Source: Absidia repens (Eukaryota; Mucoromycota; Mucoromycetes; Mucorales; Cunninghamellaceae). Taken from it: DNA of 64,000 bases. The notes beneath the pieces are model-generated. The model saw only the letters and a list, made by a program, of their open reading frames with translations, was not told the origin of the DNA and ran no database searches. Made by a program: the position numbers and the translations under genes. Shown here piece after piece: positions 48,684-59,926 of the stretch. The stretch covers positions 1,488,001-1,552,000 of the forward strand of contig MCGE01000007.1 of the NCBI GenBank assembly GCA_002105175.1, given 5' to 3'. The stretch's first letter is position 1. Each line of letters starts with the position of its first letter.

Positions 48684-50286
48684 ATGACCTTGACCGAAGA
48701 TGATGAAGTGAACGGCAAGAACACCGCTACCAAGATGTCTGCTTCCGTGAAGACAGCTACAGAACCCATCCCTGTTATCCCCAACTCGACACAACATATC
48801 AACAATAACGCTTCCCCCAATTTACCATCCACCAGCAGCAATATCAGTCTCTCACCTGCTGTTTCAGCGTTCCAAAACTTCTGGCCTGCTACCGGACGTG
48901 CATCGCCATCAGCTTTGTCGACTTCACCCTATGGCACTATCCGCAACAATAGCAGCAGCAACAACAGCCACATGTCACCATCCATTAATAGAACACCACA
49001 TGGGTCTTTTGACAGCAGTTCCTCCACAACCACAGCACCAAGCATGCCTTCGGTACATATCAAAGACGGATATATTTACAAGGATAAGGTTGTCATTTTG
49101 GATCAAGCAAAAAAGGAAGAGTTGATGAAAGTGGGCATTATCTTACTACAAGGAGAATGGACGTATTGGTATGATAGGTAAGAATATCAGTAGTCTCTCT
49201 CTCTCTCTCTCTTCCTCTCTGTCTCTCTTTCTTTTATGGGACGGGAACAGTGATTATGTGGCTATGTGCTTATTTATTATTTTGTTACTATAGATATGTT
49301 CCCAATCTTCCTGCATCGGAATATGAAGCCAATCTTCAAGTAATTTCGACGGTTGGAACTGTTCAGGTAAGAGCATTCACCCACAAAAACAATTGATCCC
49401 TCTACTGACCCTACTCAACTATATATGGTTGTCTTTTTTAGAAATTCTGGTCCGTGTACAATAATATTGATGGTCCTGAAAAACTCGGATTTAGAAGCAA
49501 TCTCCATTTTATGCGCAAAGGCATCAAACCTATATGGTAGGTAAATAATGGTGATTTATATATGGGATATGATTATGTAATTTATGGAAAATTAGAAATT
49601 CAATGGTATATATTTGTGGTTTGTAGGGAAGATCCGAAAAATGAATATGGCGGGTCTTACAACTTTAAAGTGAACAAGCACCAATCTCCTCTTGTTTGGC
49701 GGGACTTATTGGTACTTTTGATTGGTGAAAAGATCGAGCAATGTTTACAAGACACAGTGTGTGGGTGTCGGTCTCATCAAGGCAACATTGTGATAATTAT
49801 CAAATCTGGGTTAGCAGTGGCCAAGACAAGAATGATAATGGGACTGCCATCAAGTCTACGCTGGCTGATTTCCTTAGTCCTGCTGATATCCAATCATTTT
49901 ATTTCAAAAGTAAGTAGATTAATAAAGTTTTTTTTTTTCTTGATGATCGTTTACTGATTTTTTTATTTTATTTTTTGTTATCTATAGTACACAAGAACCA
50001 TGCTGCATTCCAAAAGGATGGAGGTCCAGTCAAGTCACATGGAAACAACAACTACAACAATCACAACAACGGATATACCAAATACAATCACAATACAAGT
50101 GGTTCGCCCATCATCACTCGGACCGCAGCTCCACCTTCACCAGTGCCACCTCAACTAACTGAAATGCGACCAAAAATTACGGAAGAAAACATAGAAAAAG
50201 TGGTAGCAGATATTGAACGACTCGGTTTGAAACAAAAATCCATTAGAAAGGTCAATAGTAAAAACTCAATAGTTAGTTCTTCATAG
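48684..50286 (+). pseudogene. eIF4E family class II (4E-HP-like) cap-binding protein with a single-base frameshift
   Basis: 4E-HP/eIF4E2 proteins bind the mRNA cap and usually repress translation. ATG at 48684; exons 48684-49177, 49294-49366, 49442-49536, 49627-49909 and 49988-50286. A Ser/Thr/Asn-rich N-terminus precedes LQGEWTYWYDRYVPN, FWSVYNNIDGPEKLGFRSN and MRKGIKPIWEDPKNEYGG (cap-pocket tryptophans present). At the GGG of 49763-49765 the frame breaks: upstream DTVCG and downstream VSVSSRQHCDNYQIWVSSG are in different frames, and only a missing base restores the conserved core and the phase of intron 4. As given, translation would run out of frame and stop in intron 4. This is either a real lesion or a sequencing deletion in a G run; a functional gene with an assembly error is quite possible. 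Confidence 0.75.
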
Positions 50287-50497
50287 TATAGTTTATTACT
50301 ATTTATTTATTATTTTTATTTTATGATCTACCCACTCCAATAAAAATTCCCCCCCTCACCTCATTTGGCCATCTCTATTTTTAATTTTTGAAAACCCGAT
50401 GGGAGCAACTTTTTTTTTCGGGACCTTTTTTGACTCCCACCCCCCTTCTGTCTCTCCCTCTCTGTCACCTATATATAACCTACATAAAATAAAAAAA

Positions 50498-51206
50498 ATG
50501 TCATCATTGTCAGTGGTAGAAGCCAAACTTGAAGCTGAATCAAAGGCCTTCCAAGAATTACAAAAAAGTAAGCGCGTGACAAAAATATCTTGTTGCTGAC
50601 ACAACGAACGACCCTGAAAAAATATATTTCTATAGATTTGACGAAGGCCATTGAATCAAGACAACGTTTAGATTCTCAACAACAGGAAAACGAGCAAGTC
50701 CGCAAGGTAAAGATGGAATTGCCTCGTGACGCGCGTAAACTCTCTCTCACACTCTTTCTCATACTGACATGTATGCCTTTTTTTTTTTAACAAAAAATAA
50801 TAATAATAATAATTAGGAATTCGAACTTTTGGGTGGTGATGCCAATATCTACAAACTCATCGGTCCAGTGCTCGTCAAACAAGAAAAGTCAGAAGCTACG
50901 TCCAACGTGAAGAATCGTCTGGATTTGATTTCTAGTGAAGTGTAAGTCGAACCATGATAATATGACACCTTTATTGACCCTTTTTTTTTTTTTGTTGTTG
51001 TTGTTTTGTCTTGGTTTTACACAGGAAGCGTGTCGAAACACAATTGAACGAACTGACGGAAAAATCTGAAAAGAAAAAGGGCGATGTAAGTAATTTCTAC
51101 TGCTATGTTAGCTAGTGTGATGAATGGTTCTGTCTGATATTTTTTTTTTAATTAGATCGCGCAACTTCAAATGCAATACCAACAGCTTCGAAGCGAACAA
51201 CAGTAG
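50498..51206 (+). CDS. YKE2: Prefoldin subunit 6 (5 exons, 125 aa)
   Basis: Beta-type subunit of the hexameric prefoldin co-chaperone that hands nascent actin and tubulin to CCT. ATG at 50498; exons 50498-50567, 50636-50706, 50817-50941, 51025-51085 and 51156-51206 join in phase. Two coiled-coil helices flank the beta-hairpin region with the family blocks ESRQRLDSQQQENEQVRKEF, ELLGGDANIYKLIGPVLVKQ and RLDLISSEVKRVETQL. Length and pattern fit prefoldin 6. With TBCA at 32 kb it is the second tubulin-folding gene in the window. Confidence 0.93.
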
Positions 51207-51758
51207 TTTAGAAACACATTTTGATGATCAATAAAACATATCTTCCTCTTTTTTATTTTATTCAAATGTAATTTTTTTTTATTAGTTTATATTCATATTG
51301 ATGAGTTGATGTACTGCTGCGTGTTGATGGTTGTTGATGATTGTTGATGGTTGTTGATGGTTGTTGATGGTTGTTGATGGTTGTTGATGGTTGTTGATGG
51401 TTGTTGATGGTTGTTGACGGTTGGTGGTTGACGTGTAGATTGTGATCTGTGAACCAATGACAAATCCCTCGATACGACAATTGTCATGATTAATTATATT
51501 TTGCCTATTTTTCATCATCATTATCACCATCATGAATCCAAATATTGTGAATCAAGTAAAAATGGGTTTGGTTTTTATTTTCAATGAATTAAAAAAAATG
51601 CAATTGTTTTGATAAATGGAGAGGGGCGTACTACAAATGCTTTAGCTACTACTACAAGCTATATATAGTTATATCTATATAAGGCGAGAAAGTGGGAAGG
51701 GGTGAGTGTGTATGGATAATATTGGAGTTGTGAAGATGGGGAAGGGGGGGAATATAAA
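51207..51758. other. Convergent 3' spacer between prefoldin 6 and coilin
   Basis: AATAAAACAT at 51230 is a likely poly(A) signal for prefoldin 6. The rest is the minisatellite and AT-rich DNA; no gene. Confidence 0.6.
51321..51420. repeat. Minisatellite, ten copies of a 10-bp unit
   Basis: The unit TTGTTGATGG is repeated about ten times in register from 51321 to 51420; most copies are identical, with edge variants (GATGA, GACGG). It lies between the 3' ends of the convergent prefoldin 6 and coilin genes. Confidence 0.95.
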
Positions 51759-53820
51759 CTATTTTGGTAAGCGACGTATTTCAAACACATCATTGTAGTT
51801 GAAGGATTCCGTGAGATTGTCGTCATCATCCTCTTGCTGTTGTTCATGTTCAGGGGGTAAATCAAATTTGCGAAGACGGCTTTTCTTGACTTTTAACTGC
51901 GATGGACTAGTTCGACTAACACGCTCGACCACCATTTCTTGACCAGTGAGTTCCACGACTTTAATTTCCTATTCACAACGTAGCATGTTAGTATTCCCGT
52001 ACTACTCATAATGTATACCTCCTCTCGCTCTTTCTCTCCCCAGCTTCTCCTTCAATTACCTTCCAATCCGAGATTTCAGGCGTATATGTTTCCGATAAAT
52101 GTAGTGTCTGCATAAAAATAAAAAAATCATCATCATCAGTCAGCGCATATTAGTTCATCGCTAGAGTCCTACTCCCACCCCCCACCAACCCACCAAAAAG
52201 GGTTTTGTGATTCGCGACTTACCTTTATTGCGAGGTGATCCCCTACAGCAGGCACTTGAGGTCCTTGGAATGTGAGGGCAGGATATGTTTCGTAATCCAC
52301 CTATGGTATACACAAAAATCATCCGTTATTCATCAAAGCATACTTTTTTTTTTTTTTTTTTTTGCCATTCCGAAATGCCAAGCTTACCTTTTCAGCTTGC
52401 TGTTCTATTTCGTCAGTTTCTTCAGATTCCACCACTTTTGCTACATCATCACCATCGTCTTCGTCTTCATCACTGCTATCACTGTCGCTGCTGTCACTGT
52501 CGCTACTGTCACTGTCACTGTCACTGTCACTGCTGCTGCTGCTGCTTCCATCTTTGTCGACAATCTTTTCTTGTTCTTCTTGTTCATCCGTGGCAAAAAA
52601 TACAGAATCCAATGCATCCACCGGATAATTTCGATTTCCGTAATTTCGTTGCTTTCTGTTGTTGTTTCGCACCTGTTGGGATTCGCTTTCTGTGATAAAG
52701 GCACCTCCATAGGGGTTCATGGTTTCATCCATATATGGGTCGTTGGCGGTAGTGGTCGTGGGGGTCGTGTCTTCATCTACATAATAATAGGATCCATAGT
52801 GGTATTCTTGCTCCTCTGTCATGCCACCCTCATTGTCTTGTTTATCAGCGCCAAATGCAGTAGTATCATCATTATCATCATCACCACCAAGAGTAGTAGT
52901 TGTAGTAGTTGTGCCATCAAAGACAATATGTTGCGATTGAGCGGTCTTGTCCATTTGCTTCAGAAAATTCTTCTTCTTGTTTTTGTTCTTCTTGAGGAGT
53001 TGGCGTGAAGGTTCTACATTGTCCTTGCTGCTGATTTCGATTGGCGCATTATCATCATCGACATCGGCTTCTTGTGTTGAATGTTTGTTTGCTGATGATG
53101 TTGCTACATGTTCCTTGACGGTCGATTGCTGCTTGATTTGATTTTCACGACGAGCAATCCTACTCCTGGCGCGCCTCAAGTTCCTTTTCTTCGATGGCGA
53201 TAACTGGGGCGCTTCTGTTGTTGAAAGAGAGGTGGTGGCATTGTTGTTGTCAAGCTGTTTTGTTTTTTTCTTCTTTTGACGTTTCGTCTTGGTATCGACT
53301 ATTAGTTGTTGCTTCTGTTGTTGATCGGTATCTGTATCTTGACGTTTGCGTTTCTTGGGCTTTGTCATCGTATCATCCTTTTCCTTTCGCTTGGTGTCTT
53401 TTGTTTTCGGTGTACTGCTGTTATTGAGACCTACAGGGAAGAAGAGAAGTAGTCAGTATACTATGTATTTTATCACGTACTTGTTCCTTTTGCTCAATTC
53501 TTTATTGACATACCATGTTGGACCCTAATAGAAAAAAAATTCATTAATAAATATAAACAAAAAAAAATTAAGTAGATGGAGGAGACCTACCTAATAGTAT
53601 CACCGTCGCGAATAAGGTCATTGATAGGAGAAGTTGGCAGTAAAAGAAACCCGTCAAGAGATAAAGTGAGGTGTTTGGACTTTTTAGCCATGGGTGCTAC
53701 CTTGTTGAGATTCTTTTTCAAATCGAGGATGGTGCCCTTTTGGGATGTTTTGTCGTCTATTGCATACCAAAAGTCGTACGATGGTGAAGAGTCAGTGGAG
53801 GCACTTATCTTGATTCTCAT
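51759..53820 (-). CDS. COIL: Coilin (Cajal-body scaffold; 6 exons, 539 aa)
   Basis: Coilin is the scaffold of Cajal bodies, where snRNPs mature. ATG at 53820; exons 53591-53820, 53514-53524 (11 nt), 52388-53430, 52223-52300, 52060-52107 and 51759-51968 join in phase. The N-terminal ubiquitin-like coilin domain (residues 1-80) has FWYAIDDKT, LTLSLDGFLLLPTSP and INDLIRDGDTIRV. A long basic middle carries KKRK-type nuclear signals and an SD/ED acidic run (about 375-410). The C-terminal Tudor-like domain (about 429-515) has YPALTFQGPQVPAVGDHLAI, LHLSETYTPEISDWKEIKV and VVERVS. Both ends match the two conserved parts of coilin; the identification rests on pattern, not a search. Antisense frames over the acidic repeats are shadows. 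Confidence 0.82.
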
Positions 53821-54015
53821 GGTTTTATAGTAAAGAAAAAGAAGAAAAATGCAATATGTGACTCTGTCCTTCCATTTTTTGTAAAATTGGTGGGCTTTTT
53901 TTTTTTTTTTGGTGTGTCGGGCGGGTTTCAAATTGAATCTTTTGGGATCATTCAATTTTTCTGATTTCCACCTTTTTTATTTATTTTGTACATCAACACT
54001 CTCGAATAATTTTAC

Positions 54016-54863
54016 ATGACATCTTCATTATTATGGTTAGTGATACTATCGACACTCATTATACTGGCTCAAGCAGTGAAATTTGATCTTCCAGCAACAG
54101 TAGCCGATAACGTTGAGCAATCCCAGCGCTGTTTATCTCAATTTGTTGCCAAAGACACACAAGTTTATATCACCGTCAAGGTTGGCGAGGGATATAATCA
54201 ACGTATCGACCTGACGGTAATGAAAAAAGATGAAATACCAGCTCAACTTCTTTATACTAACACCATCTACCTTTTTTTCAATTAAAGGTATCGCAAGACG
54301 GTGATGTACCCAGCGTGTATACTAGGAAACGAGACATCCAACAGAGCTTTGCCAACGTCTTCAATACCATATCCGATGGGCAAGTGACTGCATGTTTTAC
54401 CAATAGTTTGGATAAAGGTAAAGAAAATCAAGTGGACTTGTCATTGATACACTAACAAGGTTCTATTAGGCTTTGTTGAAAATTCACAGTATAATCGGTG
54501 GGTGGAATTGGATATGAATATTGGTGCCGAAGCCATGGATTACAATGCTCTTGCCAAATCAGAACAACTGGGTCCTTTGGAATTGGAACTAAGGAAATTA
54601 GAAAAAGTGGTGCAAGAAATTGTGGACGAAATGAGCTATCTCAAACAACGTGAAGCCTTGATGCGCAATACAAACGGTAGGTCATTGTCTTTGGCTTTTT
54701 CTCTAGTCACTCAATTCTCATCTTTCGTTTTTTTTTTTTAGAATCAACCAATGAACGTGTCAAGTGGTTTAGTTTACTATCCCTTTTTACGTTAGTTAGT
54801 CTTGGTCTTTGGCAAATATTATACCTTCAACGGTTCTTCCGTCGAAAACATTTGATTGATTGA
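54016..54863 (+). CDS. ERV25: p24/emp24 family cargo receptor (ERV25/TMED10-like; 4 exons, 219 aa)
   Basis: Type I membrane protein of COPII/COPI vesicles that helps load GPI-anchored and other cargo at the ER. ATG at 54016; exons 54016-54216, 54288-54417, 54470-54676 and 54742-54863 are in phase. A signal peptide (residues 1-20) precedes the GOLD domain (VKFDLPATV, QRCLSQFV, VTACFTN). A luminal coiled coil has PLELELRKLEKVVQEIVDEM. One membrane span (SLLSLFTLVSLGLWQIYYL) is followed by a short tail with FF (QRFFRRKHLID), the delta-class COPII/COPI sorting signal. No damage. Confidence 0.93.
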
Positions 54864-55881
54864 TTTTTATTATCATTATTATTATTATCTTTGTACTGTA
54901 TCTCTCCTCCCTTCCACTCCTCATATTGTTTGGCTCTCTTTTTTTTTTTACCCACTCCATCTAAATTAGACAATCAAATAAAGACATAGTTATATCATAG
55001 TCATATCATTGTAGTTTTACATATCGCACACAAGTGCACCATTTGCCATTTTCTCTATGACCCTTTACAATAAAAGCTATCGTTCTAGTCCGACACTCAT
55101 ATTATGTATGACTTATTACATTTTACAACTTTTGACTAATATTACTTTATTACAATAAAACCATCTTTTTATTCTATTCGTTCTTCCATACACATTTTGA
55201 TCGTGATTGTATTTGCTAAATGTCTGTCTTTTGATCTATACGGTCATATTCGCATCCCACATACGCCGTTTGACATTTAATTTGATTTGATATGATAGGC
55301 CCAATTTTCATGCAACATTTAATATAGTAAAAAAAAAAGTTTATTGACATAAAACACAAGCAAATTCATTCCAATATATAAAACTAGGTTCACAGATTGA
55401 TCCAGGATTGCCTTGTTATCGAGTTCCAAGTATACTTGACCATAATAATACACCTATTCGATAAAAATAATAAAACCAGTTGCCTTCAATGTGTTTTTTG
55501 ATGTATGATACCACTAACATTCCATGAGTGTCTGCATCAGAGGAGAAGCAGTTCCACTCTTTCGCTTGCGCTACCAACTTACAACGCAGGAGCAATCTGT
55601 TTTTTTTTTTTTTGACTTCCTTCACATGGGTCCCACCATTTGTCGATCATCCATAAATGATAGTCCGGATTTGTCAAGCTGGTGATATTTTCCCCAATAT
55701 TTCTTACTGTGTTAATGGTACATTGTCTACTGCCACTCTCGACGTTCATTATCCTTTTTTCTTCTTCCTGTCATGACGCCTATACATATAAACTATGAGC
55801 CCTATGTAATATGGACAAAAAAAAAAAAAAAAAGGCAAATCAATACTTTCGTCAGGCTAGTTAGTCACTTACTTTTTTTTT
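54864..55881. other. Intergenic DNA downstream of ERV25
   Basis: About 1 kb, AT-rich, with AATAAA at about 54977 and T/A runs at 55331, 55600-55611 and 55818-55833. A minus-strand frame at 55416-55625 has no recognisable features. Confidence 0.5.
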
Positions 55882-56660
55882 TTAATACCAGTTGGTGATG
55901 TAATGATAAAAATCGATTTCATTTGGATTTTCAGTGGGGTAAAAATTCGATGGAAATTGCGATCGATTCATGATATAGTATTCATTATTGAAGTTAGAAG
56001 ACAATGGGCGAAATAAAACATTGACACTCAACAATAACAATCTAATAATAAAAATAGATGAGTGAATATACTTTTTTTTTTAAGTTTGTAAATGTTTGAA
56101 TTATGTGTCACTGTCAAGTACAATATAAACCCTGATTTAATGTGAGAATAAAGTGGCAATAAACTAGAGACGGTAAATATATAGTATAGTGTTTCATCCG
56201 TATCATATAACTGCATAAGAGATTTTTTGTCAAAATGAATTTCAGGCAACTTGCCTAGTGCTGATGCATCAATCGACATGTGCAATCAATGTTATCTTAG
56301 TATTCGTGTAGCACATTTCACACATGTTGGGGGCTTCGGTCAGGCAAGCAGTTCCGTACCGCGGTATACGACACCTTGAGTGCAAATATATGGACATAAT
56401 GTTCGTGCCCTGAGCATCTAAATAAGGTTAAAGGTAATAGGTATCATAGTATCAGAAATGAAATGAAAAGGAGGAAGAGAAGGAAAAAGGAAATCCAGAT
56501 TTCTTTGAAAAAAAAAGAATTGATTTCCCGACATGTACTGTACCAGCCGGAAAGCGGAAGGCAATTAATTGTACTGGATTTCTACAAAGATTTACCTTGA
56601 CTAAATGATAATGATTTTCGCTATAATCCTGTGCAATGGCTCGATCAATTTTTTTAACTT
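55882..56660 (-). pseudogene. Possible gene for an OB-fold/zinc-ribbon-like protein, apparently frameshifted; 5' end unresolved
   Basis: Three minus-strand segments read like coding sequence: about 56544-56660 (with VQLIAFRFPA), about 56124-56417, and 55882-56041 (ending HYITNWY-stop). Their GT-AG joins are phase-consistent, although two donors would be GTAC. The middle segment holds four cysteines in SRCRIPRYGTACLTEAPNMC followed by EMC, then KITLIAHVD. There the frame breaks near 56270, with an in-frame TGA; the other frame continues DASALGKLPEIHFDKK. A Cys4 ribbon followed by strand-like hydrophobic sequence recalls RPA1/POT1-like single-strand DNA-binding domains, but this is only an impression. 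Upstream exons may extend towards 57120. Alternatives are a decayed gene or one sequencing insertion. Confidence 0.4.
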
Positions 56661-57297
56661 TAATAATCAAGTATAATATATTATGTCGAGATAATCCAAA
56701 TAGATACTTTTTTTTCTAGTACTACAATACAATGCAGGAGAGTATGATATACAGTGATTTTCAAAATAAACTAACTGTTTATACTACATTCGGTATCAAG
56801 CTAATGCAAGCCATGCAAGATAGAAAGAATGGATTCGAATTTTGACGTGTACCTCTTTCATAACGATGATGAATACCAAATGATTTACTGTGCGTGCTAA
56901 TCAAATTAAAGTTGATTTATCATTTTGGAAGATTCTGATCTAAAAGAGCTCCAATGAATACTCGATATGAGGCATAGATATGAAAAACACGGTGCTTGTA
57001 GACTAAAGGGGTCTTCCTCCACGGTCCAGAATCAACCCAAAATCGTCGAATCAAAACAAGTCTCCGCTTGATAATAAAATTTTGACAGCATTGAACGTGC
57101 GATGAAAGTGGGTTTGCCACTCCTCACGTGCGAGGCAATAAAAAAAAAGTCGGGCAGCTACTATTTTTAACCACTTAATTTTTAAACCCAGTATATGTAA
57201 ATTATTTTTATATTTCTCTTGATCAATTTAACCCCTCTTTCTTTCTTTTTTTTTTCTACTTTTTTGTTTTCTTCTTACTTTTTTTTTCTGTACTGCC
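56661..57297. other. Upstream region of the KIN1-type kinase; possible further exon on the minus strand
   Basis: A minus-strand open stretch at 56920-57120 (with KRRLVLIRRFWVDSGPWRK) looks more protein-like than random and could belong to the broken gene at 55.9-56.7 kb, but no confident splice link was found. The last 120 bp before 57298 are T-rich. Confidence 0.35.
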
Positions 57298-59799
57298 ATG
57301 GCAGCTGTATTAGTAGATGATTATGGTGGTTATTCTACTCCCTCACCCATAAAGGACGACAAAGCAACTTTACCCACCAACATGAAACGCACACCATCAT
57401 CAAGCGCTACACCTACAACATCCACTTCATCAACTTCTATGAATCAGGAACCGAACTATCGTTATCAGCCAAAGGTCATTGGGAATTATTCTTTAAGTGA
57501 AAGTCTTGGAAAAGGGTCAATGGGAAAAGTCAAGCTTGGTGTACACAATGTTACTGGGGACAAGGTAAAGAATATATGTCTAATACTGTGGAAGGATGAA
57601 TGAATGCTAACTTTTTTTTTTTTTTTTTTTTTTTTTTTGCAAGATTGCCATCAAGATAGTCCCTCGTGCGAACTTACTCAATTCAAGTCTGGTGTCGCCA
57701 ACAACAAGACGCCGAAACAAATAGCGAAGGAATACGCTCGTGAAGAAAATAGAGAAATGCGGACGATACGTGAAGCGCATATGATGATGCTGTTACGACA
57801 CCCGAATATTGTTGGACTCAAGGATTTGGTAGTGGCTGGCCCTTACTTTTATATCTTGATGGATTATGTCAATGGTGGTCAACTTTTACATTATATTGTT
57901 AAGCGTCAACGTCTCTCAGAAAAACGTGCTCGCAACTTCGCCCGACAAATCGTCAGCGCTCTGGATTACATGCATCGAAACTCTATCGTCCACCGTGATT
58001 TGAAAATCGAAAATATTATGATCGACAAGTCCGGCCGCAAGATCAAGATTATCGACTTTGGTCTCTCCAACATGTTTTGTCCTGAACGTCAACTCACTAC
58101 CTATTGTGGTTCTCTTTACTTTGCTGCTCCTGAACTACTACGTGCTACACCTTACAATGGGCCTGAAGTTGATATTTGGAGTCTCGGCGTTGTAATTTAT
58201 GTCATGGTCACTGGTTCCGTCCCCTTTGATGACAAATCGATGCCTGGTCTGCATGAGAAAATCAAACGTGGCGAAGTATCTTATCCGGCTCATCTTGGTG
58301 AAGAATGTGTAGATCTCCTGCGAAGAATATTTATCACTGACCCAGCACAGCGGATTTATTTATCGGATATTGCTTTACACCCTTGGATGAATTTGGAATT
58401 ACCACCTATCCGCAACTATTTACCAATACGCCAACCATTATCACTTCCTTTGGATCAACGCATCATTAATCAAATGTCACACGGAATGGGTCTTGGGTCT
58501 GCCGAAGAAATTAGCAACAAATTGGATGTGATTGTACAATCTCCCGTCTATCGTGACGCTGCCATGCTGGTCAGGGAACACCAAACAAAACCCGCCTCCT
58601 TATCCAATGACGTCTCACAGCCTCCATTCTATGATGATCCTCAATCCATTCCGGCTGCTTATCATCCTTTGGTCTCTGTCTATCATTTGACTTTGGAACG
58701 ACAATATTATTTGCAGGAAGTCCAGGCCAAAAAACCCATCTCTCTCTCACGGAAGGCTTCGGTGGAATCAGTCACATCTTCCGGTGGATTATCGTCAGCC
58801 CCTGGTAGTCAAGTGTCTCTGAATATGGTGGATGATCAACAAAATCAGCTCGACTCCTTCTCCTCGACAACAACACCTGCAAGGAAAATCACAGACGTGC
58901 CTTTGAACAACATGGTGCAGCCTACAACCAGTGTCAAGGGCTTGGCGTCTCAGCCTCAGGCCAATTTTGCATCATCGGATTATCTCAGTCGGATTCAGCG
59001 CTGGCTTCGCTCGTCAACATCGCAGCATCATTTGGACGAATCACCATCATCATCACCAACAACTTCATCTAATGGACATGGTCAGCATCATACAACTGCA
59101 TCTCCATTAACCACACAAGTCACCAACGCTGATGATCACGATGACACTCCCAATCCTTCTTCTCAGCAGCATCAGCAACATCAACATCAACATCTTCATC
59201 AACGACAACTAGGCCCCCCTACATCCTCATTTACGTCTTCCTCACCTGCACATACAACATCAATGACTGATGACACCAACATGCAAGCTACACCCTTACC
59301 GGCCAAATCATTATTACGGAAACTGTCGTTTGTAGTTTTGCGCCGTGGTGCATCGAACAAAAGCAGTAAAAGTAATGACAGTGGAAGTAGCTTGAGCCAA
59401 TCAATTACACCAGCCGATCAACCTCAATTACAACAACAACAACAACAACAGCAGCAGCAGCAGCAGCAACATTCATCATCGTCATCATCAACCCCGTCCT
59501 CTTCATCCTCCGCTACAACAACAAATACACTCCCACCATCAAAACCAAGTATGGCTCCTCCGCTTCCGTCATCCTATCAAGATCGTCCCCTACCACCTCT
59601 TCCTCCTCCTAGCGCACCAGTCCCAGTTCCCTCTGTTTCCACGACACCCACAACCCCAAAGGTGAAAACGCGACATCAAAGATCGGCTTCCTCAGCTTCT
59701 GCCGCACATGTCACAATGGGTTCTCTGTCTTCAAAACTCGGCGCATTACTTGGTAGATCCACTTCATACAACAAACGCCCACAACAACGTCCTTCTTAG
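57298..59799 (+). pseudogene. KIN1: KIN1/PAR-1-type serine/threonine kinase with a single-base frameshift (about 807 codons)
   Basis: Kin1/2 kinases act in polarity, exocytosis and ER stress. Exon 1 is 57298-57564 (Ser/Thr-rich leader, then GNYSLSESLGKGSMGKVKLG). Exon 2 starts at 57644 with IAIKIVPRANLLNS in the kinase frame. At about 57683-57685 the conserved sequence jumps frame: KSGVANNKTPKQIAKEYARE and everything after it are in the next frame, whereas the first frame stops at 57724. The rest is intact: HRDLKIENI, DFGLSN, GSLYFAAPELL, GPEVDIWSLGVV, then YHPLVSVYHL typical of the family and a Ser/Pro/Gln-rich tail with a poly(Gln) run (59428-59469). No C-terminal KA1 domain was recognised. 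A lost base, real or technical, explains the shift; the very well kept downstream 700 codons favour a sequencing error or a very young lesion. Confidence 0.8.
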
Positions 59800-59926
59800 A
59801 TTATTGTAATTTTATTTTATTTTTCTTGCTTATTTATTTTTTTAGGTTGTAGACCCCCCCCCTTGATTTTAGTAGTGTGTGTGTTTTTTTTGAATTTTTT
59901 CTTTTTTTTTGACTTTTGAATTTTGT

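Noticed and set aside
51321..51420. CRISPR-like array
   Set aside because: The repeats are a 10-bp minisatellite without spacers, in a eukaryotic genome.
52235..53008. Long plus-strand frame (257 codons) over the coilin gene
   Set aside because: It is the antisense of coilin's repetitive Ser/Asp and Thr codons, giving runs of Val/Thr/Ile/Ser. The minus strand has in-phase exons with conserved domains.
56751..56792. ACAGT...ACTGT short inverted motif as a transposon terminus
   Set aside because: It is too short and single-copy, with no matching second end.
57687..57724. A 38-nt intron that would restore the kinase frame
   Set aside because: It is phase-compatible, but the donor GTCTGG is poor and it is shorter than every other intron here. 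It would also remove KSGVANNKTPKQIA, which matches Kin1 family sequence.
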